A DNA stretch of 35,400 nucleotides from an uncultured Bacilli bacterium (GTDB lineage Bacteria > Bacillota_I > Bacilli_A > RF39 > UBA660): NCBI GenBank assembly GCA_947588895.1, contig CANQBF010000008.1, positions 1 through 35,400 of the forward strand. The letters are read 5' to 3'. Of the stretch, positions 1 through 6,592 are shown in pieces. Position 1 is the first letter of the stretch; each line of letters begins with the position of its first letter. The notes under the pieces were generated by a model, which was given only the letters and a program-made list of their open reading frames with translations, was not told the DNA's origin and made no database searches. The position numbers and the translations under genes were made by a program.

Positions 1-44
1 TAGATGAACTCACTTCGTTCGCCCTTGATTTTTCTTTAGTCCTT

Positions 45-80
45 TTTTTGATGTCTCCTATTTGGGGTTCACATCAAAAA
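45..80. repeat. Inverted repeat downstream of the ATPase gene
   Basis: A 10-bp perfect inverted repeat: TTTTTGATGT at 45-54 and ACATCAAAAA at 71-80, loop of 16 bases. The T-run comes before and the A-run after the stem on the plus strand, the reverse of a normal intrinsic terminator on either strand, so a terminator call for the ATPase is not well supported. I see no gene in 1-90. Confidence 0.4.
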
Positions 81-90
81 CTAGATTTTT

Positions 91-2649
91 TTAAACATCT
101 ATTTTAATACCTTTCTTTTTTAAAATAATTTTTCTTAAAAAATCAATAGGGATAACTGTAAAAGCTAGACAAATAACAAAGATAAGTTCAAAGATAGTCA
201 TACCATAAGTTCTAAATAAATCATGGCCATTATAAATTAAATATATTTGAACAATAGTAATAAATAAGAAAACAAATAAGAATACTTTATTTTTAGTAAT
301 ATTAGATAAAATATTTAATCTTTCAGTTCGAGCATTGAAAGCATTAAAGATACCAATAAAAATAAATAAAGCAAAATATGATGTCATAAAATGTTTATAA
401 TCACTTCTAACTATTTCTTTAAATATTGGTAATTTTAAAAATAAGATACAAAGTAATGCTGAATAAAAACCATTGATAATAATTTGACTATACATATATT
501 TATTGATTATAGCTTCATCTCTTTTTTTAGGTCTTTGCTCCATATAATATTTTAAAGGATATTCATAAGAGAAAGCTAGTCCTGCAAAAGTATCCATTAT
601 CATATTAAGCCATAACATTTGAATAATTGTAATTGGTGTACTAATTCCAATATAAGAACCAACAATCGATAAGAAGAGAGCAGTCATATTAACAGTTAAC
701 TGATAAATAACAAATCTTCTTATACTTTTAAAAATTGTTCTTCCATATAATATAGCTTTACTAATAGATAAAATATTATTATCTAATATAACAATATCAC
801 TAGCTTCTTTAGCTACTTCAGTACCACTTCCCATGGCAAATCCCACATTAGCTTTTTTTAACGCTGGAGCATCATTAACGCCATCTCCAGTCATTCCAAC
901 AACTAAATTCATTTCTTCTAAAATCGAAACTAAGCGACTTTTATCTTGAGGTAAAGCTCTAGCAATAACTTTTATATTTTGAATTTTTCTTTTGATATCT
1001 TCGGTATTAAGTTTATTAAATTCTTCACTTGATAAAACAATATCATTAGGACTATTTACAATACCTGAATCAATAGCAATATTTTTAGCTGTATCTTTTG
1101 CATCCCCCGTAATCATTATGACATTAATACCAGCATTTCTAATTAAACTAATACCTTCTTTAGCTTCTGATCGAAGTTCATCTTTTAAAGTTATAAAACC
1201 AATAAACGTTAAATTATTTAAAGTAGTACCTTTACATAAAGTTAAAACTCTTATTCCTTTTTTTGTATAATTTTCTATTTCTTTTAAAATTAATTTATTA
1301 TTTAAAATAATTTTTTCTTTACCATCACTTGTAAGATATTTAGTACATTTAGGTATTAATATTTCACTAGCACCTTTTAAATATATATCTTTATCAATAT
1401 AAATAGCACTATATTTATGAACACTATCAAATGGTATTTTTTTATCTATTTTAATATTACTATTATTATTTTTTAAAAATTTAATTAAAGCTTTATCTGT
1501 TATATTACCACCAATAACTTTATTTTCACTAATTACTGATTCATTATTTAAAATAATTGCTTTATAAACATCATCATATAATTTACTTCTTTTAAGTTCA
1601 CTTTCATTTTTAAATTTTCTTAAATCATAAGAAATAAAATTAGTTACTTCTAATTCTCCTTTAGTTAATGTTCCTGTTTTATCAGTTAATAAATAATTTA
1701 TATTACCACTTGTTTCAATACCAGTCATCTTTCTTACTAAAACATTATCTTTAAGCATTCTTTTCATATTAGATGATAATACTAAAGTAATCATCATAGG
1801 TAACCCTTCCGGAACGGCGACAATAATAATAGTAACAGCTAAAGTTAAAGCATAAATTAAATGATTTAATATTATTTTAGGAGTAGTAATAGTAGTTATT
1901 ATTAAATTAAAATCAAAATTATTTTCAATAATTATTTTATTAAAAAGATAAGAAAGTGAAACAACAAAAGCCCCAATATAACCAATTTTACTAATTATTT
2001 TAGCTAAACCATATAATCTTAATTTAAGTGGTGAAGTAGGGTCTTTACTTTGAATTTCTAAAGATATTTTACCATATTCAGTATTAGTACCTACTTTTAA
2101 AACAAGCATTTTACCATTACCATTGGTAACAATCGAACCACGATATAATTTTTGATTAACCAATTTTTTTATATCTTTAGCTTCACCAGTTAAACTTGCT
2201 TCATTACAAGAAATATTACCACTTATTAGTTTCCCATCAGCAGGTATAGAATCGCCTAAATTAAGAATAACTATATCTCCAACAACAACTTCATCAATAA
2301 CTATTTCTTTTAAGATTTTATTTCTTAAAACTTTTACTTTTATTTTACTCGCTTCATTTTGTAATCGTTTAAAAGCTTCTTCACTACCATATTCAGAAAT
2401 AGTGGAAATAAAAGACGCTAAAAAAACAGCAATAGCAATACCTATGGTTTCATACCAATCATATTTGGAAAAAATAAAAAGAATCTTAATACCTAGAGCA
2501 ATTAATAATATTTTAATAATAGGGTCTCCTAAAGATTCTAATAATAATTTCCAAAATGTTTTTTGCTTAACTTTAACTAATTCATTATTTCCGTTTTGCT
2601 TCCTACTAACTAATACTTCATCATCACTAAGACCATTATAATTAATCAT
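91..2649 (-). CDS. P-type calcium-transporting ATPase (PMCA-like, type IIB)
   Basis: Membrane ATPase that probably exports Ca2+ from the cytoplasm at the cost of ATP. About 852 residues, near full length for the family. Seen: actuator loop with TGEA, VPEGLP in transmembrane helix 4, phosphorylation motif DKTGTLT near residue 323, hinge GDGVNDAPAL near residue 590, and helix 6 LNMIMDT whose Asn and Asp are the usual Ca2+ ligands. The N-terminus has no heavy-metal domain, and the C-terminus keeps the four-helix bundle. An upstream in-frame GTG at 2664 exists, but ATG at 2649 follows AAAGGA and is preferred. Family membership is solid; Ca2+ rather than another divalent cation is inferred from the motif set. 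No clear -35/-10 pair was found upstream. Confidence 0.93.
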   Translation of the reverse strand: MINYNGLSDDEVLVSRKQNGNNELVKVKQKTFWKLLLESLGDPIIKILLIALGIKILFIFSKYDWYETIGIAIAVFLASFISTISEYGSEEAFKRLQNEASKIKVKVLRNKILKEIVIDEVVVGDIVILNLGDSIPADGKLISGNISCNEASLTGEAKDIKKLVNQKLYRGSIVTNGNGKMLVLKVGTNTEYGKISLEIQSKDPTSPLKLRLYGLAKIISKIGYIGAFVVSLSYLFNKIIIENNFDFNLIITTITTPKIILNHLIYALTLAVTIIIVAVPEGLPMMITLVLSSNMKRMLKDNVLVRKMTGIETSGNINYLLTDKTGTLTKGELEVTNFISYDLRKFKNESELKRSKLYDDVYKAIILNNESVISENKVIGGNITDKALIKFLKNNNSNIKIDKKIPFDSVHKYSAIYIDKDIYLKGASEILIPKCTKYLTSDGKEKIILNNKLILKEIENYTKKGIRVLTLCKGTTLNNLTFIGFITLKDELRSEAKEGISLIRNAGINVIMITGDAKDTAKNIAIDSGIVNSPNDIVLSSEEFNKLNTEDIKRKIQNIKVIARALPQDKSRLVSILEEMNLVVGMTGDGVNDAPALKKANVGFAMGSGTEVAKEASDIVILDNNILSISKAILYGRTIFKSIRRFVIYQLTVNMTALFLSIVGSYIGISTPITIIQMLWLNMIMDTFAGLAFSYEYPLKYYMEQRPKKRDEAIINKYMYSQIIINGFYSALLCILFLKLPIFKEIVRSDYKHFMTSYFALFIFIGIFNAFNARTERLNILSNITKNKVFLFVFLFITIVQIYLIYNGHDLFRTYGMTIFELIFVICLAFTVIPIDFLRKIILKKKGIKIDV

Positions 2650-2741
2650 TATTCCTTTAGTCACCCAATTAAATATATGATGTCTCTTTATAATATATGC
2701 GAAAGTTATAATTGTGTTCCAGTATTTTTAAGCAAATAAAA

Positions 2742-2874
2742 AATTAGGGTAGCTTATAATATTATAATAACTTTTAAATAAGATTTTGATAGTAATAATA
2801 TTTTTGCTATTATCTGATAATATACTAAAAAAGACGCACCTATAGTAGTAATACCAAAATATTTTTCCCTAATT
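2742..2874 (+). pseudogene. Relic of a small hydrophobic peptide cassette (copy A)
   Basis: Positions 2770-2855 match the peptide-coding core of the two intact cassettes downstream. About 40 bases around the stretch reading ttttgatagtaataatattt are identical to copy C, while the 3' part (gacgcacctatagtagtaatacc) is identical to copy B. There is no start codon, an extra T shifts the frame near 2773, a deletion shortens the membrane part, and both promoters and the 3' half of the antisense terminator are gone. The relic lies between an 8-bp inverted repeat, AATTAGGG (2742-2749) and CCCTAATT (2867-2874), which may be coincidental. Confidence 0.6.
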
Positions 2875-2963
2875 AGATGATGTTTTCACATCTTCTATAA
2901 TTAATATAACATAGTAAATATAGATAAGCAAGAGGACATTTCGTTTAATGATAAATAAAATAC

Positions 2964-2992
2964 TTTACAATAGATGTAAAATATGATTTAAT
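2964..2992 (+). promoter_or_regulatory. Promoter of cassette B with internal dyad
   Basis: -35 TTTACA (2964-2969), 17-base spacer, -10 TTTAAT (2987-2992). The -35 is the left arm of a dyad TTTACA-N5-TGTAAA (2964-2980). The same arrangement and spacing recur in cassette C, with different loop bases but identical arms, suggesting an operator or other selected element. TATGAT at 2982 is an alternative -10 with no suitable -35. Predicted start near 2999. Confidence 0.5.
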
Positions 2993-3068
2993 TAGTTTAC
3001 AGGAACTTAAGTGCGTCGCCGACACCATACAGGGGGTTTTGGAAAACAAAATGCTGGAGGTGATGGTC

Positions 3069-3176
3069 GTGAAATCAAAAACTCTAATCAGATTTTTGAT
3101 ATTAATGATATTAATGTTGCTATATATAATTATAGTAATTATTAAAAAAGACGCACCTATAGTAGTAATACCTTAG
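3069..3176 (+). CDS. Small hydrophobic peptide, toxin-like (copy B, 35 residues)
   Basis: Starting at GTG 3069 the frame encodes 35 residues: a short polar N-terminus (MKSKTLIRF), a long run of Leu/Ile/Met/Val that would form one membrane helix, then KKDAP and VVIP before TAG. Size and layout are those of type I toxins such as the Fst/Ldr, TxpA and Hok groups, but I do not recognise this family. GGAGG at 3056-3060 lies 8 bases before GTG. Two in-frame ATGs further up (3051, 3063) would add 6 or 2 residues; 3063 touches the ribosome binding site, 3051 has none at good distance. Copy C shares the SKTL, IL, LLY, IKKDAP and VVIP elements although the DNA differs, which argues for selection on protein. 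Toxicity is inference. Confidence 0.6.
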   Translation: MKSKTLIRFLILMILMLLYIIIVIIKKDAPIVVIP

Positions 3177-3223
3177 GTAGCGTCAAATAAAGAATTTTAG
3201 GCGACGTAAAACTTACGTTTCCT
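3144..3223 (-). ncRNA. Predicted antisense RNA of cassette B (antitoxin-like)
   Basis: On the minus strand, -35 TTGTAT (3259-3254), 18-base spacer and -10 TATACT (3235-3230) predict a start near 3223. A hairpin (GACGCTACCT/AGGTGCGTC, 3184-3150) followed by six T (3149-3144) predicts the end, giving about 80 nt. The RNA would be complementary to the 3' end of the peptide frame and its downstream region. Its 5' end begins with the same ACAGGAA as the predicted sense RNA, as in convergent type I toxin-antitoxin loci of the par/Fst type. No transcript evidence is available. Confidence 0.5.
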
Positions 3224-3307
3224 GTAAATAGTATACTACAAGTTGATGGGTAGATACAAGAGATTTTTAACTGGTATAAAAATATCAGTTTTTATTTTAT
3301 AAAACGC

Positions 3308-3336
3308 TTTACAACAAATGTAAAATATGATTTAAT
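3308..3336 (+). promoter_or_regulatory. Promoter of cassette C with internal dyad
   Basis: -35 TTTACA (3308-3313), 17-base spacer, -10 TTTAAT (3331-3336); dyad TTTACA-N5-TGTAAA spans 3308-3324. Sequence and spacing repeat those of cassette B. Predicted start near 3343, within TTTACAGGAAG. Confidence 0.5.
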
Positions 3337-3392
3337 TAGTTTACAGGAAGCTGAATGCGTCGCCTTAAAACCAAAATTCAGGGGAGGTACCA

Positions 3393-3416
3393 ATGAAGGA
3401 GGTGACGAGGTTATGA
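3393..3416 (+). CDS. Possible 7-residue leader ORF overlapping the copy C peptide start
   Basis: ATG at 3393 opens MKEVTRL and stops at TGA 3414-3416, sharing ATGA with the start codon of the copy C peptide. GGGGAGG at 3381-3387 sits 5 bases before it, a good ribosome binding site, and the second ribosome binding site (GGAGG, 3398-3402) for the peptide lies inside it. This could couple translation of the peptide to the leader, like mok-hok. It may also be chance: the leader codons are made of ribosome-binding-site sequence. Confidence 0.35.
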   Translation: MKEVTRL

Positions 3417-3523
3417 ACTCAAAAACTTTAAATAAGATTTTGATAGTAATAATATTTTTGCTATTATACATCATGATTATATACATCAAAAAAGACGCAC
3501 CTTCAGTAGTAATACCTAGGTAG
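3413..3523 (+). CDS. Small hydrophobic peptide, toxin-like (copy C, 36 residues)
   Basis: ATG 3413 to TAG 3523 encodes 36 residues: MNSKTLNK, one hydrophobic segment rich in Ile/Leu (about residues 9-25), then IKKDAP, SVVIPR and stop. It is a paralogue of the copy B peptide. AAGGAGGTGA (3396-3405) is a near-perfect ribosome binding site 10 bases ahead of ATG. A single membrane-spanning helix with a basic, charged C-terminal end is typical of membrane-acting type I toxins; the family is not one I can name. The reverse-strand open frame over the same DNA is a shadow. Toxicity is inferred from size, hydrophobicity and the antisense signals around it. Confidence 0.65.
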   Translation: MNSKTLNKILIVIIFLLLYIMIIYIKKDAPSVVIPR

Positions 3524-3562
3524 CGTCAGCCAAAATTCAGGTGACGTTTTTCACGCCTTCCT
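3488..3562 (-). ncRNA. Predicted antisense RNA of cassette C (antitoxin-like)
   Basis: Minus-strand -35 TTGTAT (3598-3593), 18-base spacer, -10 TATACT (3574-3569), start near 3562; terminator hairpin 3527-3494 (GACGCTACCT/AGGTGCGTC) then TTTTTT at 3493-3488. About 75 nt. It contains the complement of the direct repeat CCAAAATTCAGG, a second copy of which lies in the leader of the sense RNA (3371-3382) beside the ribosome binding sites, so it could pair both with the 3' end and with the translation start region of the peptide mRNA. Confidence 0.52.
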
Positions 3563-3607
3563 GTAAATAGTATACTACAAGTTGAGGGGTAGATACAAGT
3601 TTAATTA

Positions 3608-3648
3608 GTTAATTTTCTAGAATAATAGCAATAATATTATTCTTTTTT
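3608..3648 (+). terminator. Orphan terminator, remnant of a lost zinc-ribbon paralogue
   Basis: GAATAATA (3620-3627), loop of 7, TATTATTC (3635-3642) and TTTTTT form an intrinsic terminator. The sequence from 3608 on matches the 3' end of the next gene (last codons at 4820-4837) and its terminator, and the bases after it match the next promoter region. It is probably the tail of a third tandem copy whose body was lost; it may now end the cassette C transcript. Confidence 0.6.
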
Positions 3649-3693
3649 AATTGTATAAATGTGTCAAAATGTATAGTAATATAAAATTACTAA

Positions 3694-3720
3694 TTGTTAA
3701 TAATTTAAAAATAATATAAT
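3694..3720 (+). promoter_or_regulatory. Promoter of the first zinc-ribbon gene
   Basis: -10 TATAAT at 3715-3720 with TTGTTA at 3694-3699, a short 15-base spacer. The second paralogue has the same arrangement, so the spacing is conserved or both rely mainly on the -10. Confidence 0.45.
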
Positions 3721-3745
3721 CTATATTATATAGGGTGTGATATAG

Positions 3746-4837
3746 ATGATATGTAAGAATTGTGGAAAAAATAATGAAAATAGTAACAAATTTTGTTTAA
3801 ATTGTGGTGCTCTACTTGAAAATAATGTTGGAATAAATAATTCAGTCAATTTAAATAATAATAGTAATGATAATAATAAAATACCAACTTCAAATAATAG
3901 AAGTATAATATTAATAATTTTAATGATTTTAATATTTATTTTAGTATTACTTGAAATAGGATATATTAATTATAAAAATACTAATTCTAATACAAATAAT
4001 AGTGATAATAATAGAGTTCAAACTATTGAAGAAAGAATAGAAGAATTAAAGAATGCAGGTTATGAAGAAGTTATAACTAATAATATAAATATTAATACTG
4101 AATTAAATAATAATGAAATTATTAGAAGTTTTGATACTACTAATGGACTTGAAAAACTTTATGAAGGAACTAGTAAAAAATATGATAATTTTACAATTAA
4201 TCTTAAAGATGGAATAGTAGTATTTAATGATAATGAAAATCAAGAGTTAAAGAAAGAAATTAATGTTAATAATATTAGAAATGTTTATATAACTGATTTA
4301 ACTTGTGGTGGCGAAGTTGACTTAATATTATTAGATGTTAATGGTAAAATTTATGTTTTAAATTCATTAAATACAAATAGTACCTTAAATGAATTAGTTT
4401 TAGATGGTATTCAAAATATTACATCTACAAATACTTATATTGATATTTTACAATGGAAACAAGGAATAGATACATGTAGTGTAGAATATAAAATAGTTGG
4501 AATTGCTAGTGATGAAAATATGTACTTTATAGATTCTAATGAAATAGTAGATACTAAAGAATTATATACAACGTTAAATAATATTAATAATTCACAAGAT
4601 ATAAAATTATATTTAAATAGAGATATTGAAATAAATGGAGTAATAGAAAGTTATAAATTAAAGATGTTAGTAGGTAATAAATATATATTAACAAGTGATG
4701 ATTATTTATATAATATTGAAAATAATAATTTAATAAATGATAAAAAAGTACAATTAATATTAAAAAATGAAAGTAATAATTTAACTAAATATGTTATCAT
4801 ATTTAATGATAATAATAGTGTTGAATTTTCTGAATAA
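3746..4837 (+). CDS. Zinc-ribbon membrane protein, paralogue 1
   Basis: 363 residues. N-terminal zinc ribbon with two CXXC knuckles (MICKNCG and FCLNCG, residues 3-21), an Asn-rich linker, one membrane helix at about residues 54-74, then a large domain predicted outside the membrane. The motif IEERIEELKNAGYEEV just after the helix and the C-terminal YVIIF are shared with the next gene. Proteins with zinc-ribbon, one helix and an extracytoplasmic domain are common in Firmicutes, mostly without known function. ATG 3746 follows GGGTGTGA; the reading frame upstream is closed. It has its own promoter and terminator, so it is a single-gene unit. Function unknown. Confidence 0.88.
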   Translation: MICKNCGKNNENSNKFCLNCGALLENNVGINNSVNLNNNSNDNNKIPTSNNRSIILIILMILIFILVLLEIGYINYKNTNSNTNNSDNNRVQTIEERIEELKNAGYEEVITNNININTELNNNEIIRSFDTTNGLEKLYEGTSKKYDNFTINLKDGIVVFNDNENQELKKEINVNNIRNVYITDLTCGGEVDLILLDVNGKIYVLNSLNTNSTLNELVLDGIQNITSTNTYIDILQWKQGIDTCSVEYKIVGIASDENMYFIDSNEIVDTKELYTTLNNINNSQDIKLYLNRDIEINGVIESYKLKMLVGNKYILTSDDYLYNIENNNLINDKKVQLILKNESNNLTKYVIIFNDNNSVEFSE

Positions 4838-4858
4838 TAGTAAAATATTATTCTTTTT
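4832..4858 (+). terminator. Terminator overlapping the stop codon of paralogue 1
   Basis: GAATAATA (4832-4839), loop of 6, TATTATTC (4846-4853), then TTTTT. The TAA stop (4835-4837) is inside the left arm. Confidence 0.75.
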
Positions 4859-4903
4859 AATTGTATATAAATGTCAAATTGTACATTAATAGACAGTTTC
4901 TAA

Positions 4904-4930
4904 TTGCTAATAAGTTAAAAATAATATAAT
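4904..4930 (+). promoter_or_regulatory. Promoter of the second zinc-ribbon gene
   Basis: TTGCTA (4904-4909), 15 bases, TATAAT (4925-4930). About 100 bases of this intergenic region resemble those before paralogue 1, so promoter and gene were duplicated together. Confidence 0.45.
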
Positions 4931-4954
4931 CTAATTGTAGAGAGTGTGATATAT

Positions 4955-6112
4955 ATGATATGTAAAAATTGTGGGGCAAATAATGAAAATAGTAATAAAT
5001 TTTGTTTAAATTGTGGTAAACCATTAGATAATAATGATGTAATAAATAATCCAACAAATTCAAATAGTAGTATTAATAATGTAAGTAGCAATAATGTTAA
5101 TACTCCTCTAAATAATCAAGTAAATAATAATGTTAATAATCCAATAAATAACAATAATATGAATAATATATCTAATAATGGTAATGTAAATAATAATAAT
5201 AATAATAATAATATCATACCAGTTATAGTAATAGGAGCAATAATAATATTAATTGTAGTGGTAGGATTAGTAAGTAAAAATTTGCTAAATAATAATGATC
5301 AAAATAATAATACTAACAATAATAGTAACATAAATGACAATACTTCTAATAATGAACAAGAAGATAATAGTAATTCTATTGAAAAGAGAATAGAAGAATT
5401 AAAAAATGAAGGATATCAAGAAGTTGAAATAAGTTATAATTTAGAAAAATTAACAACTACTTTAGAGCAAAATTATGAACCATTTCACAAAATTACAAAT
5501 AATGAAAAATCACTTATTCCAGTAGATAGTGACTTTGATAGTGTTTTAGATGGCAATATTTTAATTGAAATTGAAAATAATATATTATATTTTGGCAATG
5601 GTACTGAAAAGTTTGCTAGCAATATAAATGATGTCGAAAGTGTTTATTATATAGATAGGGAATATGCTGGTGATAGAGAATTTGTAATGTATATTAAAAC
5701 TCTATCAAATAAAACATATGAATATATTGGTGGTCCAGTAGGATTCTTTAGCAATACGAAAGAATCTATTAATGACATTAAATTATACAATAATAATTTA
5801 TCGATAAATTTTGTGAAATATTATGAATGGTGGTATGGATTTGATTGCGTTAATGATTTTCATATTTTAGTTGGAGAAGATGTTAATGGAGAACAATACA
5901 TAGTACCGAGTGGAATAAAATATTCGGACTTAAAATATAGTACTAATTCTAAATTTTATATTACTAATGATAACTACTTAATAGATATTTTTACTGGGAA
6001 AAATGTTAATGATTCAAAAGTATTGCATGTATTTGCAAAAGATGATGGATGGAATTGTGATACATTTGAATATGTTATTATATTTGAAGATGGTACTGAA
6101 GAAAAAATTTAA
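4955..6112 (+). CDS. Zinc-ribbon membrane protein, paralogue 2
   Basis: 385 residues from ATG 4955. The GTG at 4946 is in frame but is excluded by comparison with paralogue 1, where the same place holds a stop. Zinc ribbon with CKNCG and CLNCG, a longer Asn-rich linker (runs of AAT codons at 5150-5210), one membrane helix at about residues 86-106, an acidic Asn-rich stretch, then IEKRIEELKNEGYQEV and an extracytoplasmic domain ending YVIIFEDGTEEKI. The ends are well conserved with paralogue 1, while the central domain is strongly diverged (for example a Trp/Tyr-rich patch EWWYGFDC here), so the two copies probably have different ligands or partners. Function unknown. Confidence 0.88.
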   Translation: MICKNCGANNENSNKFCLNCGKPLDNNDVINNPTNSNSSINNVSSNNVNTPLNNQVNNNVNNPINNNNMNNISNNGNVNNNNNNNNIIPVIVIGAIIILIVVVGLVSKNLLNNNDQNNNTNNNSNINDNTSNNEQEDNSNSIEKRIEELKNEGYQEVEISYNLEKLTTTLEQNYEPFHKITNNEKSLIPVDSDFDSVLDGNILIEIENNILYFGNGTEKFASNINDVESVYYIDREYAGDREFVMYIKTLSNKTYEYIGGPVGFFSNTKESINDIKLYNNNLSINFVKYYEWWYGFDCVNDFHILVGEDVNGEQYIVPSGIKYSDLKYSTNSKFYITNDNYLIDIFTGKNVNDSKVLHVFAKDDGWNCDTFEYVIIFEDGTEEKI

Positions 6113-6128
6113 ATTTATTGAATTTCAA

Positions 6129-6158
6129 GAATAATACTAAAAATATTATTCTTTTTTT
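6129..6158 (+). terminator. Terminator of paralogue 2
   Basis: GAATAATA (6129-6136), loop of 7, TATTATTC (6144-6151), then seven T. Same stem as the terminators at 3620 and 4832. Confidence 0.78.
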
Positions 6159-6196
6159 ATTTTAAATTATTTTATATAATTATATTGGTGGTATAA

Positions 6197-6592
6197 ATGA
6201 TATATGATCTTATAAAGGAATATGATAGTAAAGTTATAAAGTATTATTTATTATTAAATAATTATAATATAGCTAATATAAGTAAAGATGAATTAAATAA
6301 AGTAGAGAAAGAGTATAATGATTTAGAAAATACTATTATTAAATTAAGAGAAGAAATAAATAAAATAACATATACTACTTTAGAAATAGTAGTAGATGTA
6401 GAAGAATTAAAAAGAAATTGTATTGAAATAATTAATAATAATTTTAATACTAAAGATATAATAAAATATATTAAAGAAGCTAAAGAACTGATAGATAAAG
6501 AATTAGAACAAAATAAAAGACCTAGTAGATTACTAGCTCTTGATAGTTTTATAAAAGAATTTTTAGAACATATCCTTGGTTTAACAATTTAA
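6197..6592 (+). CDS. Hypothetical small helical protein
   Basis: 131 residues, no membrane helix or signal peptide. Residues about 25-60 and 75-110 are rich in Glu, Lys, Ile and Leu and look like a helical hairpin or coiled coil. GGTGGT at 6187-6192, 4 bases before ATG, is a good ribosome binding site, and TATAAT at 6175-6180 is a likely -10 with no convincing -35. It ends tail to tail with trmL, the two stop codons sharing bases 6589-6592. Not recognised; possibly a cytoplasmic partner of the zinc-ribbon proteins, by position only. Confidence 0.75.
   Translation: MIYDLIKEYDSKVIKYYLLLNNYNIANISKDELNKVEKEYNDLENTIIKLREEINKITYTTLEIVVDVEELKRNCIEIINNNFNTKDIIKYIKEAKELIDKELEQNKRPSRLLALDSFIKEFLEHILGLTI

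Larger units (their letters stand above)
2996..3228. repeat. Inverted repeat bounding cassette B
   Basis: TTTACAGGAA at 2996-3005 and its exact reverse complement TTCCTGTAAA at 3219-3228. The repeats coincide with the two predicted transcription starts, so sense and antisense RNAs would start alike and the two ends of a long sense RNA could pair. Inside, GCGTCGCC (3013-3020) is complementary to GGCGACGT near 3200, a second nested pairing. Confidence 0.7.
3340..3567. repeat. Inverted and direct repeats of cassette C
   Basis: An 11-bp perfect inverted repeat bounds the cassette: TTTACAGGAAG (3340-3350) and CTTCCTGTAAA (3557-3567). A 12-base direct repeat CCAAAATTCAGG lies at 3371-3382 and 3530-3541. 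GCGTCGCC in the leader can pair with GGTGACGT at 3540-3547 through two G-T contacts where cassette B has a nearly fully Watson-Crick match, suggesting conserved pairing. The block 2970-3260 and the block 3310-3600 are diverged tandem copies of each other. Confidence 0.7.

Noticed and set aside
45-80. Intrinsic terminator of the ATPase gene
   Set aside because: The stem is good but the T-run is on the wrong side for either strand, so it is listed only as an inverted repeat.
3326-3331. TATGAT as -10 of cassette C with TTTACA as -35
   Set aside because: The spacer would be only 12 bases; TTTAAT at 3331 gives 17 bases in both cassettes.
3292-3489. 65-residue open frame on the minus strand across cassette C
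   Set aside because: It is a shadow of the peptide cassette: it crosses the sense promoter and ribosome binding sites, has no ribosome binding site of its own, and is not kept in cassette B.
2964-3600. Cassettes B and C as a CRISPR array or insertion sequence
   Set aside because: Only two full units of about 300 bases, no spacer-repeat pattern, no transposase; target-site duplications are not evident. The inverted repeats coincide with predicted transcription starts instead.
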